The notes: a model not told the origin generated them from the letters alone. Shown: positions 1-9,704, counted from the stretch's first letter. The stretch is 64,000 bases of DNA from Roseinatronobacter thiooxidans (GCF_001870675.1 NZ_MEHT01000045.1:62001-126000); one strand, 5' to 3'. Numbers and translations: made by a program.

Positions 1-679
1 GATCCTGACTGGCGAACTGGCCACAGGCCCCTTCCCAGCGCCGCCAGCGCAGCGGATGATTGCGGGTATAGCGTTGCTGGCCGACATTATGCTGCGTGGA
101 CAAAGCATAGACAAACAGGTTCGGCCCGCTTGTGCCCGCTGACATCTCACTTTCGCTGACGCGCACTTGCGGCACGAAATCACGCTCGACCAAGCGGTCG
201 GGTTGGGCCGCGCCAAAGGGTTGCGGCGTGAATTGCTGCGCGCTGACACCAGTGCCAGCACTGGCAGTCTGCATGGGCGCCGAGGGTTGGATTGCCGAAA
301 GCGGCGCACCCACAGTCTGCTGCGCGACAGGGAATTGTTGTGGGGCTGCGGGTACGGGCGAAGGTGTGGGCGCGGCTTGCGGCATGGGCGCACCTCCACG
401 CACAGCGGCAACCGCTTGCTGCCCGATGGACGCAGGCGCGCTGGACGGCTGGGCAAATTGGGGCGCATTGGAAGGGGCCTGCACATTGCGGGCCTGTGCT
501 GCCTCGTTGCGGCGAATGCGCGAGAGTTCTTCTTGCGCACGCATATATTGCGCGTAATCGCTAAAGCCTACGCCACGCCCTGTCGTGTCGATGACATTGG
601 AATAAGGTGCAGATCCTTCACACCCGGCCAAAAGTGCCGTGGCTGTGCCAATCGCAATCAGTGCCTTGTGAAAACGCAT
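1..679 (-). CDS. Lipoprotein of unknown function (3' end outside the window)
   Basis: The start codon is at 679 and the frame stays open for 226 codons to the window edge, so the C-terminus is missing. The N-terminus is a lipoprotein signal peptide: a short basic start (MRFHK), a hydrophobic stretch and a lipobox ending LLAGC with Cys20 as the lipidated residue. The middle (about residues 55-165) is low-complexity, rich in Pro, Ala and Gln, as in periplasmic linkers. A more ordered, charged region follows (about 170-226, containing the segment LVERDFVPQVRVSESEMSAG). It begins 34 bases after the gatA stop on the same strand and may be cotranscribed with gatCA. I do not recognise the family; an exported lipoprotein is inferred from the signal only. 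Confidence 0.75.
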   Translation of the reverse strand, partial: MRFHKALIAIGTATALLAGCEGSAPYSNVIDTTGRGVGFSDYAQYMRAQEELSRIRRNEAAQARNVQAPSNAPQFAQPSSAPASIGQQAVAAVRGGAPMPQAAPTPSPVPAAPQQFPVAQQTVGAPLSAIQPSAPMQTASAGTGVSAQQFTPQPFGAAQPDRLVERDFVPQVRVSESEMSAGTSGPNLFVYALSTQHNVGQQRYTRNHPLRWRRWEGACGQFASQD

Positions 680-713
680 CGGACCTCTCAGCCTTGCAGG
701 GATGTGTCGTAAG

Positions 714-2195
714 TTACCACCATTTTCCGGGTTTGGAAACAAAGCCTGTCGCGGCTTCAAGGACATGTGCAGTGTTCAGCAATGCCCCTTCTTCCCAAGG
801 CCGCCCGATCAGTTGCAGACCCAGCGGCAAGCCCTTGGAATCCAGCCCCGCAGGCAGTGCGATGCCGGGCAGGCCCGCAAGGTTCACAGTCACGGTGAAC
901 ACATCATTCAGATACATCTGCACGGGGTCTGCATTGGCCATCTCGCCCAAGCCAAACGCTGCGGAAGGGGTGGCGGGCGTCAGGATCGCGTCAATCCCTT
1001 GCGCGAATACATTCTCGAAATCGCGCTTGATCAGGGTGCGGACCTTGCGCGCGCGGTTGTAATAGGCGTCATAAAAGCCCGCCGACAACACATAGGTGCC
1101 GATCATGACGCGGCGCTGCACTTCCAGCCCGAATCCTTCGGCGCGGGTTTTCTCGTACATCTGGGTAATGCCATCGCCCGGCCCCAATGTGGCGCGGTGC
1201 CCGTAGCGCACCCCGTCATAGCGGGCAAGGTTGCTGGATGCCTCGGCAGGGGCGATGACGTAATAGGCAGGCAGCGCATATTTCGTATGCGGCAGCGAGA
1301 TATCGACAATCTCTGCGCCCGCATCGCGCAGCATCTCGGCGCCCTTGTCCCAAAGTGCCGCAATCTCGGCGGGCATCGCGTCCAGCCGGTATTCGCGCGG
1401 GATTCCGATTTTGGTGCCGCGAATATCGCCTGTCAGCATCGCCTCGAAAACCGGCACGGGCAAGTCGGCGCTGGTCGAATCCTTGGCATCATGGCCGCAC
1501 ATCGCCTCTAGCATGATCGCCGCATCGCGCACGGTTTTCGTCATCGGACCGGCCTGATCGAGGCTGGAGGCAAAGGCCACAACGCCCCAGCGCGAACACC
1601 GCCCATAGGTGGGTTTGATCCCTACAGTGCCGGTAAAGGCCGCAGGCTGGCGGATGGACCCGCCTGTATCGGTGCCGGTCGCGGCCAAACACAAATCCGC
1701 CGCCACAGCCGCCGCCGACCCACCCGAAGACCCGCCCGGTGTCAGATCGCGCCCGTCCACTTTCCACGGGTTGACCACATTGCCATAGACCGAGGTTTCA
1801 TTGCTGGACCCCATGGCGAATTCGTCCATGTTCAGCTTGCCCAGCATCACCGCGCCCGCATCGCGCAATTGCGCGCTGACGGTCGATTCATATTCCGGCT
1901 TGAACCCTTGCAATATGCGCGACGCCGCCTGAGAGGCGACACCTTCGGTGCAGAACAAATCCTTGATCCCCACAGGAATGCCGCACATTGCAGGCGCGTC
2001 ACCCGCCTTGATCCGCGCATCGGCGGCTTTCGCACGCTCCAGCGCAATTTCGGGCGTGTGGTGGACAAAGGCGTTCAGCGTGCCCGCCCCCTCGATCGCG
2101 CCAAGGCAGGCTTCGGTCAGCGCAACCGAGGTTACGTCGCCCGCGCGCAAACGGTCGCGCGCATCGGCAATCGTCAATTTGTTCAGATCACTCAT
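714..2195 (-). CDS. gatA: Glutamyl-tRNA(Gln)/aspartyl-tRNA(Asn) amidotransferase subunit A
   Basis: GatA is the glutaminase/amidase subunit of GatCAB, which converts Glu-tRNA(Gln) and Asp-tRNA(Asn) to the amidated forms in organisms lacking the corresponding direct synthetases. The 493-residue length is normal. The amidase signature is intact: Lys78 in GIPVGIKDL, Ser156 in TPGGSSGGS and nucleophile Ser180 in [13 protein letters not shown] form the Ser-cisSer-Lys triad. The start overlaps the gatC stop by four bases (ATGA), so the two are translationally coupled. gatB is not adjacent, which is common in Rhodobacterales. Confidence 0.97.
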   Translation of the reverse strand: MSDLNKLTIADARDRLRAGDVTSVALTEACLGAIEGAGTLNAFVHHTPEIALERAKAADARIKAGDAPAMCGIPVGIKDLFCTEGVASQAASRILQGFKPEYESTVSAQLRDAGAVMLGKLNMDEFAMGSSNETSVYGNVVNPWKVDGRDLTPGGSSGGSAAAVAADLCLAATGTDTGGSIRQPAAFTGTVGIKPTYGRCSRWGVVAFASSLDQAGPMTKTVRDAAIMLEAMCGHDAKDSTSADLPVPVFEAMLTGDIRGTKIGIPREYRLDAMPAEIAALWDKGAEMLRDAGAEIVDISLPHTKYALPAYYVIAPAEASSNLARYDGVRYGHRATLGPGDGITQMYEKTRAEGFGLEVQRRVMIGTYVLSAGFYDAYYNRARKVRTLIKRDFENVFAQGIDAILTPATPSAAFGLGEMANADPVQMYLNDVFTVTVNLAGLPGIALPAGLDSKGLPLGLQLIGRPWEEGALLNTAHVLEAATGFVSKPGKWW

Positions 2196-2482
2196 TCCAC
2201 CACCTTCGGCACGGCAAAAAAGCCCTCGCGCGCATCGGGCGCATTTGACAGGATTTTGGGCTGCATGTCGCCATCTGTCACCGCATCCTTGCGCCGCTTC
2301 AGGCGCATTGGCGTGACCGAGGTCATCGGCTCCACCCCTTCGACATCGACCTCGTTCAGTTCTTCCATAAAGGTCAGAATCTGGCTGAGTTCCTGCGCCA
2401 GCGCGGGCAGATTATCTTCGGGAACCGCTATACGGGCAAGATGGGCCACCTTGCGCGCTGTCTCCAGGTCGATCTCGGACAT
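2192..2482 (-). CDS. gatC: Glutamyl-tRNA(Gln) amidotransferase subunit C
   Basis: This small (96 aa) subunit wraps around GatA and GatB and stabilises the amidotransferase. The N-terminus ([20 protein letters not shown]) and the [21 protein letters not shown] segment (split here as [15 protein letters not shown] and VEGVEP) are characteristic of the family, as is the methionine-rich TSVTPM turn. A GGAGGGG ribosome site lies five bases before the ATG. It is the first gene of the gatC-gatA unit; the promoter should lie in 2483-2671, shared divergently with the CAP-domain gene. Confidence 0.96.
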   Translation of the reverse strand: MSEIDLETARKVAHLARIAVPEDNLPALAQELSQILTFMEELNEVDVEGVEPMTSVTPMRLKRRKDAVTDGDMQPKILSNAPDAREGFFAVPKVVE

Positions 2483-2671
2483 GACCCCTCCGGGTTTTTT
2501 TCGGGTGTTTCCGCTCGCGTTTAGCCCGATGCCGCGAGAGGTGCAAGCGCGGCCCGCATGGATCGGCCTTGCAAGTTACCGCCCGCGCACGCAGGCGTGA
2601 TGAAAAGGAATATTCACACCCGCAAGGCCAGTGGCTATCGTCGCATTCATCTAATGTGAAAGTGCCCCCTC

Positions 2672-3121
2672 ATGCTGCGTTATCTTGGTATTCTGTCGCT
2701 CTGCGCGCTTGCGCTGCCGGCTTGGGCCTGCCCTGCCCCGCCTGTGGCCGAACTTGAAATCCATCTGGCCGCCGTCAATGCCGAACGCCGCCGCGCAGGG
2801 CGCGCGCCGCTGTCGCTGTCGCCTGAACTGGGGCGCGTGGCACAGGCCCATGCCTGCGACATGGCGAAGCGCGGGTATTTCAGCCATACCAGCCCCGACG
2901 GGCGCAACATGGCAGAGCGCACGAACCGCGCCGGACTGCCACGGCTTTGCGCAATGGGCGAGAATATCGCACGCGGCCAGCGCGATGTGCCCAGCGTCAT
3001 GGCGGGATGGATGCGCTCCAGCGGGCACCGGCGCAATATTCTGGACCGTGACTTTACGCTTGTGGGCTTTGGCCGCGCGGACGGGCCGAACTGGGTGCAA
3101 GTCTTCGCGCGACCTTGTTGA
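2672..3121 (+). CDS. Secreted CAP-domain (SCP/PR1-like) protein
   Basis: A 149-residue protein with a signal peptide of about 20 residues (MLRYLGILSLCALALPAWA) followed by a CAP/SCP domain. Family marks are visible in order: AHACDMAKRGYFSHTSPDG with the first conserved His region, then GENIARGQ with its Glu, then GWMRSSGHRRNILD with the second His, and a C-terminal TLVGFG strand. Several cysteines suggest disulfides in the periplasm. Bacterial CAP proteins of this small type (YkwD-like) have no agreed function. It lies divergent to gatC and 64 bases upstream of pepN, possibly in one transcript with it. Confidence 0.88.
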   Translation: MLRYLGILSLCALALPAWACPAPPVAELEIHLAAVNAERRRAGRAPLSLSPELGRVAQAHACDMAKRGYFSHTSPDGRNMAERTNRAGLPRLCAMGENIARGQRDVPSVMAGWMRSSGHRRNILDRDFTLVGFGRADGPNWVQVFARPC

Positions 3122-3185
3122 TTGTCGGCGCGCCCCCCCTGCGCTACATCTGACCCAGACTTGGTTCAGCCCGCAGGAGTGAGAC

Positions 3186-5747
3186 ATGCGCGACACAACC
3201 CCGCAGCCCATCCATCTGGCCGATTACCAGCCCCCGCCCTTTCTGGTCGATCATGTGGCGCTGACCTTTCGGCTAGCCCCATCCGCCACCCGCGTGATTG
3301 CGCATATCCGCTTTCGCCCCAACCCAAGCGCCACGCCCGGCCATGACCTGCGTCTTGACGGCGAGGGGCTGACGCTGATTTCAGCAAGCCTGAATGGCGC
3401 GCCAATCACGGCTCATCCTGATGCCACGGGCCTGACAATCCCCGCGCAGGATTTGCCCGAAGGCGGCTTTGACTGGCATTGTGAAGTGGAAATCGCGCCC
3501 GAAGGCAACACCGCGCTGGAAGGGCTGTATATGTCGCGCGGCATGTATTGCACCCAATGCGAGGCCGAGGGCTTTCGCAAGATCACCTTCTACCCCGACC
3601 GCCCCGATGTGATGGCCTCGTTTGAGGTGCGCATTGAATCGGACCTGCCGGTGCTTTTGTCCAACGGCAATCCTGCGGCCACAGGCCAGGGCTGGGCCGA
3701 ATGGCATGACCCCCACCCCAAACCCGCCTATCTGTTCGCGCTGGTGGCGGGGGATCTGGTCGCCACATCTGACCGCTTCACCACAATGGAGGGGCGCGAT
3801 ATCGCGCTGAACATCTGGGTGCGCAAGGGCGATGAGGATAAGACCGCCTATGCGATGGACGCGCTCAAACGCTCGATGCTCTGGGATGAACAGGTTTACG
3901 GCCGCGCCTATGATCTGGATGTGTTCAACATTGTTGCGGTTGATGATTTCAATATGGGCGCGATGGAGAATAAGGGGCTGAACATCTTTAACTCGCGCTA
4001 TGTGCTCGCCTCGCCCCAGACGGCCACGGACAATGACTATGCCAGTATCGAGCGCATCATCGCGCATGAATATTTCCACAACTGGACCGGCAACCGGATC
4101 ACCTGCCGCGACTGGTTCCAACTGTCGCTGAAAGAAGGGCTGACAGTGTTCCGTGACCAGCAATTCATGGGCGACATGCGCAGCCATGCTGTGAAGCGCA
4201 TCGAAGATGTGCTGACGCTGCGCGCGCGCCAGTTCCGCGAAGATGACGGCCCCCTGGCCCATCCGGTGCGGCCCGAAAGCTATGTCGAGATCAATAATTT
4301 CTACACCGCGACAGTGTATGAGAAAGGCGCGGAACTGATCCGCATGTTGCACCTTCTGGTGGGCGAAGACCGCTACCGCGCCGCGCTGGCGCTGTATTTT
4401 GACCGCCATGACGGACAGGCCTGCACCATTGAAGACTGGATCGCAGTGTTTGAAGAAGCGGCAGGGCGCGATCTGTCGCAATTCAAACGCTGGTATGAAC
4501 AGGCAGGCACCCCGCGCGTGGATGTGTCGGACGCGTGGCAGGAGGGCACCTATACCCTGACGCTGCGCCAGCACACACCCCCCAGCCCCGGACAACCCCT
4601 GAAAGAACCGCTGGTCATTCCGGTGGCGATGGGGCTTTTGGGCGCGGATGGGCGCGAGTTGCTGCCCACGCAAGTGCTGGAACTTGACAGCCCCGAGCAG
4701 AGTTTTTCCTTCACTGATTTGCCAGAGCGGCCTGTTGCCTCGCTGTTGCGGGGGTTCAGCGCGCCTGTTGCCCTGAACCAGCGCTTGCGCAGCGAAGACC
4801 GCGCGCTGATGCTGGCATATGATACCGACCCCTATAACCGCTTTGAATCCGGCCGCGCCTTGGCGCGCGACATCCTGCATGCGATGGTGCTGGAGGGGGC
4901 GACGCCCGGCCCCGATTACCTGCAAGCGCTGCGCGTCATGGTGACGGATGACGCGCTAGACCCAGCATTCCGCGCGCTGGCGCTGCATATTCCGGGGCAG
5001 GATGATCTGGCAAGCTCGCTTCACGCCGCAGGCCATGTGCCCGACCCTGACGCGATTCAGGCCGCAAGAACCACTGCGCTGCGCCTGATCGCCGAGGATC
5101 TGCGGCCTGATTTGCTGCGCGTCTATGACGAAATGCAGACCCCCGGCCCCTATAGCCCGGACGCGAAAGATGCCGGGCGGCGCGCGCTTCGGGTGCAGGC
5201 GGTGTCGCTGCTGGCGCGGGCAGATGAGGGCGCGAAAGCGGCAGAGCTGTTTGCACGCGCCGATAACATGACCGAGCAGTTGGGCGCATGGGGCGCGCTT
5301 CTGGGCATTGGCAAAGGTCAGGCAGAGGGCGCGCAATTCTACCGTCAATGGGCCAATGACCGGCTGGTGGTGGACAAATGGTTCTCGGCGCAGGTGATGT
5401 ATGCCGCGCCCGCGACGGCGGCCGCACTGGCGCAAGAGCTGACACAGCACCCCGATTTCGACTGGAAGAACCCCAACCGCTTTCGGTCTGTCATTGGCGC
5501 CTTGGGGGCAAATCCGGCAGGGTTCCATGCCAAGGATGGCGCGGGCTACCGGCTGGTTGCCGATTGGCTGATCCGGCTGGACGGGGTTAATCCCCAAGCT
5601 GCCGCCCGCGTCTCGACCCTGTTCGAGACTTGGCGGCGCTATGACACAACGCGGCAAACACTGATGAGGGCCGCGTTGAACCGCATCATGGCGCAAGATA
5701 ATCTTAGCCGCGACATGGGCGAAATGGTGGGCCGCATGCTGGGCTAG
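3186..5747 (+). CDS. pepN: Aminopeptidase N (M1 family zinc metallopeptidase)
   Basis: PepN removes N-terminal residues from peptides in the cytoplasm. The 853-residue length matches the E. coli-type enzyme (about 870). The substrate-anchoring motif GAMENKGLNIFN starts near residue 258, and the zinc site HEYFHNWTGNR near residue 294, with the third ligand Glu in the following KEGLTVFRDQQF segment. The C-terminal half carries the Ig-like and helical domains of the family. No signal peptide is seen. The gene ends facing the ABC substrate-binding gene, with a strong inverted repeat between the two stop codons. Confidence 0.97.
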   Translation: MRDTTPQPIHLADYQPPPFLVDHVALTFRLAPSATRVIAHIRFRPNPSATPGHDLRLDGEGLTLISASLNGAPITAHPDATGLTIPAQDLPEGGFDWHCEVEIAPEGNTALEGLYMSRGMYCTQCEAEGFRKITFYPDRPDVMASFEVRIESDLPVLLSNGNPAATGQGWAEWHDPHPKPAYLFALVAGDLVATSDRFTTMEGRDIALNIWVRKGDEDKTAYAMDALKRSMLWDEQVYGRAYDLDVFNIVAVDDFNMGAMENKGLNIFNSRYVLASPQTATDNDYASIERIIAHEYFHNWTGNRITCRDWFQLSLKEGLTVFRDQQFMGDMRSHAVKRIEDVLTLRARQFREDDGPLAHPVRPESYVEINNFYTATVYEKGAELIRMLHLLVGEDRYRAALALYFDRHDGQACTIEDWIAVFEEAAGRDLSQFKRWYEQAGTPRVDVSDAWQEGTYTLTLRQHTPPSPGQPLKEPLVIPVAMGLLGADGRELLPTQVLELDSPEQSFSFTDLPERPVASLLRGFSAPVALNQRLRSEDRALMLAYDTDPYNRFESGRALARDILHAMVLEGATPGPDYLQALRVMVTDDALDPAFRALALHIPGQDDLASSLHAAGHVPDPDAIQAARTTALRLIAEDLRPDLLRVYDEMQTPGPYSPDAKDAGRRALRVQAVSLLARADEGAKAAELFARADNMTEQLGAWGALLGIGKGQAEGAQFYRQWANDRLVVDKWFSAQVMYAAPATAAALAQELTQHPDFDWKNPNRFRSVIGALGANPAGFHAKDGAGYRLVADWLIRLDGVNPQAAARVSTLFETWRRYDTTRQTLMRAALNRIMAQDNLSRDMGEMVGRMLG

Positions 5748-5755
5748 CGCGCGGC

Positions 5756-5817
5756 TGTCCCGGCCTTGCGCCGGGACCTCTTGGCTGGCCTGGAGGTCCC
5801 GGCGCAAGGCCGGGACC
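5756..5817. repeat. Palindromic repeat family A, inverted doublet (copies 1a/1b)
   Basis: Copy 1a (5757-5777) is a hairpin with arms GTCCCGGC and GCCGGGAC around CTTGC, followed by CTC. Copy 1b (5793-5816) is its exact reverse complement, so the whole forms a 24-bp perfect inverted repeat with a 12-base centre. It fills the gap between the convergent pepN and ABC substrate-binding genes and could act as a bidirectional transcription stop, although no U-tract is present. Related copies lie at 11498-11585 and 16529-16552. Confidence 0.85.
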
Positions 5818-5828
5818 AATGCTGCACC

Positions 5829-6818
5829 TTAGTTGAACGCCGCGTCCGTCACAGCAGAGCTCACAGCCCCTTCGGGTTCCGATGTGATGACCGGGTCAGA
5901 GCCGCCGCCCAGAAGCGTGGCAACAGTGCGCGCATAATCGTCCATGTCCAGCGTGCCGTTGGACCCTTCGATCAGCAGTGCCACTTCGCCCATCATGCGG
6001 GTCTGGTGTTCTTCGGTCTGCGCGCCGGTATCGTCATATTCCAGCACGATCATCGCGGCCTCTTCGACATTTTCAGCCGCCCATTCCCATCCGCGCATCG
6101 AGGCACGCACGAAACGCGCCATCTTGTCCACAAACTCCGGGTCTTCAAGACGGTCTTCCATGACATACAGACCATCTTCCAATGTGGCGACGCCCTGATC
6201 TTCGTACTTGAACGTCACAAGCTCGTCTTCGCCGATGCCTGCGTCGATGACCTGCCAGTATTCGTTATAGGTCATGGTGGAGATGCAATCGGCCTGACGC
6301 TGCAACAGCGGGTCCACATTGAAGCCCTGACGCAGCACTTCAACGCCTTCATCCCCGCCATCTGTCGGAATGCCAAGTGTGCTCATCCAGCTTAGGAACG
6401 GGTATTCATTGCCAAAGAACCACACGCCCAATGTGCGGCCCGGAAAATCCTCTGGCCCGGTGATGCCGGTTTCGGCCAGACAGGTCAGCATCATGCCCGA
6501 GGATTTGAAAGGCTGCGCGATATTGACCAGCGGCAGGCCGTTTTCGCGCGCGGCCAGCGCGGCCGGCATCCATTCGACAATCACATCTGCGCCGCCACCT
6601 GCAATCACTTGCGGGGGCGCAATATCGGGGCCGCCCGCGCGGATGGTGACATTGAGGTTCTCTTCCTCGTAAAATCCGTTTTCCAGCGCGACATAATAGC
6701 CTGCGAATTGCGCCTGTGTGACCCATTTGAGCTGCAAGGTCACATCATCCATCGCCCATGCGGCCGGTGCCAGCCCAAGGCTGACGGCCGCGACTGATCC
6801 GTAAATCGTTCTTTTCAT
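5829..6818 (-). CDS. NMT1/THI5-like ABC transporter substrate-binding protein (predicted pyrimidine importer)
   Basis: Periplasmic ligand-binding component of the ABC importer encoded with the pyrimidine degradation genes. I place the start at 6818 (MKRTIYGSVAAVSLGLAPAA) because a GGAGG lies at suitable spacing and a normal signal peptide follows; a longer in-frame ORF starts at 6890. The mature part begins with DDVTLQLKWVTQAQFAGYYV, the typical NMT1/THI5 opening that binds pyrimidine-like ligands in thiamine-precursor transporters. Length is 329 aa. It is the last gene of the minus-strand run hydA, ATPase, two permeases, substrate-binding protein. That the ligand is uracil, thymine or a related base is inferred from the neighbours. 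Confidence 0.88.
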   Translation of the reverse strand: MKRTIYGSVAAVSLGLAPAAWAMDDVTLQLKWVTQAQFAGYYVALENGFYEEENLNVTIRAGGPDIAPPQVIAGGGADVIVEWMPAALAARENGLPLVNIAQPFKSSGMMLTCLAETGITGPEDFPGRTLGVWFFGNEYPFLSWMSTLGIPTDGGDEGVEVLRQGFNVDPLLQRQADCISTMTYNEYWQVIDAGIGEDELVTFKYEDQGVATLEDGLYVMEDRLEDPEFVDKMARFVRASMRGWEWAAENVEEAAMIVLEYDDTGAQTEEHQTRMMGEVALLIEGSNGTLDMDDYARTVATLLGGGSDPVITSEPEGAVSSAVTDAAFN

Positions 6819-6862
6819 GTAAAGCACCTCCATGTTGCCTGACCCTTTTGCGGGTGCAGGAG

Positions 6863-7957
6863 TTAACGCCCGCGTTGCGACGGGTGCCAAAAGGTCACCC
6901 CCTTCTCCGCCAGCGCAATAATGCCGTAAAACAGCGACCCCGCAAGGGCTGCTACGGCAATCTCTGCCCAGACCATATCCAGTTGCAAGCGCCCCACCTC
7001 GGTCGAGATGCGAAAGCCCATTCCGCGCGTGGGCGAGCCGAAAAATTCAGCAACAATCGCCCCGATCAGTGCCAGAGTTGATGCAATTTTCAGCCCGTTG
7101 AAGATAAAGGGCATCGCGGCAGGCAGGCGCAGCTTCAACAGCGCCTGCCCCCAACTGGCATTATAGGTGCGCATCAGGTCGCGTTGCATCGCATCTGTCG
7201 CCGCCAGCCCCTGCACAGTGTTGACCAGCATCGGGAAAAATACCATCGCCACGACCACGGCGGCCTTGGACGGCCAGTCAAACCCGAACCACATGACCAT
7301 GATGGGGGCTGTCCCGATAATGGGCAGGGCTGCCAGAAAATTGCCCACCGGCAAAAGCCCGCGGCGCAGGAAATCCGAGCGATCCACCAGCAGCGCGAAG
7401 ACCAGCGCCGCGCCCACACCGATGGCATAGCCCGACAGCGCGCCCTTGACAAAAGTCTGCACAAAATCGACCCAAAGCACATCGGTCGAGCGGATGATGC
7501 GTGCCCAGATCAGGCTTGGCGCAGGCAGGATCACGCGCGGCACGTCCAGCGCGCGCACTGTCACCTCCCATAGCCACAGCAGCGTCGCGCCAAAAGCCAG
7601 CGGTGCCAGAAGCGACTGGCCACGCCCAAGCCAGCCGCCAAGACGCGGCATTTCGGCCAAATGCGCGACCAGCATCCATGCCCCCAGCCAAATCGCCACG
7701 ACGACAGCCCAGACAGGCAGTGTATTGGCAGCAAAAGGCAGGACCGAATGCGCCGCTGCCCCAAGGCCCGCGCCAATCGCCAAGGCCCATAGCCAGCCCT
7801 TGCGCCGCGGTGGCAGCAGGGCCAGAAGCACCACAGCAAGAAGCGACAGCATCGTGACCACAGCAAGCTGCCCCGTACCCCCGACCCCAACAGCGACAAG
7901 AAAGGCCACGGTCATGCCCAGCCATTGCACCCTGCCTGTGCGTTGCAGACTGCTCAT
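6863..7957 (-). CDS. ABC transporter permease (BPD family), second permease of the pyrimidine locus
   Basis: Inner-membrane permease of 364 residues. The N-terminal third has several extra hydrophobic segments (about residues 10-110), and the C-terminal two thirds is a standard SsuC/ThiX-type permease domain. The EAA-type cytoplasmic loop is visible as MRTYNASWGQALLKLRLPAAMP and preceding residues (the motif core is ASWGQALLKLRLPAA). Its ATG overlaps the stop of the upstream permease by four bases. Two different permeases probably form a heterodimer with the shared ATPase. The extra N-terminal membrane segments distinguish it from its partner. Confidence 0.9.
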   Translation of the reverse strand: MSSLQRTGRVQWLGMTVAFLVAVGVGGTGQLAVVTMLSLLAVVLLALLPPRRKGWLWALAIGAGLGAAAHSVLPFAANTLPVWAVVVAIWLGAWMLVAHLAEMPRLGGWLGRGQSLLAPLAFGATLLWLWEVTVRALDVPRVILPAPSLIWARIIRSTDVLWVDFVQTFVKGALSGYAIGVGAALVFALLVDRSDFLRRGLLPVGNFLAALPIIGTAPIMVMWFGFDWPSKAAVVVAMVFFPMLVNTVQGLAATDAMQRDLMRTYNASWGQALLKLRLPAAMPFIFNGLKIASTLALIGAIVAEFFGSPTRGMGFRISTEVGRLQLDMVWAEIAVAALAGSLFYGIIALAEKGVTFWHPSQRGR

Positions 7958-8850
7958 GCCGCCATCCCCATGCGCCGCAGCGTTGCCCGCTGGATCACCC
8001 CGATCACGGCCACCATGCCCGCCGCCAGAATGGCTGCCGCAAAAAGCGCGGACCAGATTTGCACTGTCTGGCCGTAATAGCTGCCCGACAGCAACCGCGC
8101 GCCCAAGCCCGCCACTGCCCCCGTGGGCAATTCGGCCACAATCGCGCCCACAAGTGCCGCCGCAATCCCCACCTTGAGCGAGGCAAACAGATAGGGCATG
8201 GCAGATGGCCAGCGCAATTTGGCAAAGACCTGCCCGCCGCTGGCGCTGTAGGTTTTCATCAGGTCAAGTTGCATATGGTCCGGCGCGCGCAGCCCCTTGA
8301 CCATGCCGACCACGACCGGAAAGAACGACAGATAGGTCGAAATAATGGCCTTGGGCACCAGCCCCGTAACCCCAATAGCATTCAGCACCACGATGATCAT
8401 GGGTGCGATGGCCAGAATCGGGATTGTCTGGCTGGCAATCGCCCATGGCATGACAGAGGCATCCATCGCGCGGTTATGCACAATCCCCACCGCAAGTGCG
8501 ATGCCAAGGGCTGATCCGATGGCAAACCCCAAAAGCGTGGCCGAAAGCGTGACCCAGCCATGATAGACCAGACTGCGATTGGACAGGCTGCCTGTGTTCA
8601 TGAAGCCGCGCCGCCCTGTCATCTCTTCAACCACAGTGGAATTCCACAACTCTGCCGCGACCTGATGCGGCGCAGGCAGGCGGGGGCGTTGTTGCGACAT
8701 GGTGTCTGCGATCAGGGCTGGCAAGGTCAGTTCTGCCCCTGCGCGCCGCGCCTGATCCTGCGCCCATTGCGCATTCATCGGCACCACGGCGACATACCAG
8801 AGGGCGACAAGCGCCATGGTCACAGCAAGAACTGGAAAAATGTTACGCAT
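7954..8850 (-). CDS. ABC transporter permease (BPD family), first permease of the pyrimidine locus
   Basis: Permease of 298 residues if it starts at MRNIFPVLAVTMALVAL (8850). A longer reading from 8916 would translate through a palindromic repeat and is unlikely. One N-terminal membrane anchor, a periplasmic stretch (about 25-75) and five or six further membrane segments follow. The EAA loop is seen in MKTYSASGGQVFAKLRWPSA. It is coupled to the second permease by an ATGA overlap and lies downstream of the ATPase, from which it is separated by the repeat at 8858-8908. Substrate inferred as for the other transporter genes here. Confidence 0.9.
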   Translation of the reverse strand: MRNIFPVLAVTMALVALWYVAVVPMNAQWAQDQARRAGAELTLPALIADTMSQQRPRLPAPHQVAAELWNSTVVEEMTGRRGFMNTGSLSNRSLVYHGWVTLSATLLGFAIGSALGIALAVGIVHNRAMDASVMPWAIASQTIPILAIAPMIIVVLNAIGVTGLVPKAIISTYLSFFPVVVGMVKGLRAPDHMQLDLMKTYSASGGQVFAKLRWPSAMPYLFASLKVGIAAALVGAIVAELPTGAVAGLGARLLSGSYYGQTVQIWSALFAAAILAAGMVAVIGVIQRATLRRMGMAA

Positions 8851-8857
8851 ATGTCTG

Positions 8858-8908
8858 CCCCGGGGGCGCTGCCCCCGGACCCCCGGGATATTTCTGCAAG
8901 GATGAAAA
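8858..8908. repeat. Rhodobacterales-type GC-rich palindromic intergenic repeat
   Basis: A hairpin with arms CCGGGGGC (8860-8867) and GCCCCCGG (8871-8878) around GCT, followed by ACCCCCGGGATATTTCTGCA and AGGATGAAAAG. From memory, elements of this pattern are scattered widely between genes in Rhodobacterales. This copy sits inside the ABC operon between the ATPase stop and the permease start. Its G-run on the minus strand is the only Shine-Dalgarno-like sequence before the permease ATG, so it may influence how much permease is made relative to ATPase. Confidence 0.7.
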
Positions 8909-8912
8909 GATC

Positions 8913-9704
8913 TCACTCATCCAGATGCCCTGCCCTAAGCCCTTCGCGGACGCGATGCGCGATTTCGATGAATTCGGGGCTGTCGCGGATTTCCAAAGGG
9001 CGGGTCCGTGGCAGCGGGCTGTCGATGACATCCGTGATCCGGCCCGGGCGCGGTGACATGACCACGATCTTGGTGGACAGATACACGGCCTCGGGGATGG
9101 AATGGGTGACAAAACCTATGGTTTTTTCGGTGCGCGCCCAGAGGTCGAGCAATTGTTCATTCAGCCGGTCGCGCACAATTTCATCAAGTGCGCCAAAGGG
9201 TTCGTCCATCAGCAGGATATCGGCATCAAAGGCCAATGCGCGCGCGATCGATGCGCGTTGCTGCATGCCCCCCGAGAGTTGCCACGGGAATTTGCGTGCA
9301 AAGCCCGAAAGCTCGACCAGTTCGAGCACCTTTTCAACGCGCGCCTCCTGCTCGGCGCGCGAAAAGCCCATGATTTCCAGCGGGAGTTTCACATTGCCTG
9401 CAATCGTGCGCCACGGGTAAAGCCCCGCTGCCTGAAACACATAGCCATAGGCGCGCGCGCGGCGGGCGTCTTCGGGGGACATGCCATTCACGGTGATCGT
9501 GCCTGATGTGGGCTGTTCCAGATCGGCGATCACGCGCAAAAACGTGGTCTTGCCGCAGCCAGAGGGGCCGATAAAGCTGACAAACTCGCCCTTGGCGATG
9601 TCGAGCGAGACATTCTTGAGGGCGTGAACCGGACCATCATTGGTCTGGAAAGTGAGGGACATGTCACGGGCAGAAATGACGGGTGCTGCCATTGTGTCGG
9701 ACAT
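8913..9704 (-). CDS. ABC transporter ATP-binding protein (predicted pyrimidine importer)
   Basis: Cytoplasmic ATPase of 263 residues that powers the two neighbouring permeases. Motifs: Walker A GPSGCGKTT, Q-loop VFQAAGLYPWRT, signature LSGGMQQRASIARAL, Walker B ILLMDEPFGALDE and H-loop FVTHSIPEA, all of the SsuB/TauB/ThiZ subfamily. The start at 9704 is chosen because it overlaps the hydA stop by four bases (ATGA); an upstream in-frame start at 9767 lies inside hydA. The direct coupling to hydA supports import of a pyrimidine or dihydropyrimidine. Confidence 0.93.
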   Translation of the reverse strand: MSDTMAAPVISARDMSLTFQTNDGPVHALKNVSLDIAKGEFVSFIGPSGCGKTTFLRVIADLEQPTSGTITVNGMSPEDARRARAYGYVFQAAGLYPWRTIAGNVKLPLEIMGFSRAEQEARVEKVLELVELSGFARKFPWQLSGGMQQRASIARALAFDADILLMDEPFGALDEIVRDRLNEQLLDLWARTEKTIGFVTHSIPEAVYLSTKIVVMSPRPGRITDVIDSPLPRTRPLEIRDSPEFIEIAHRVREGLRAGHLDE

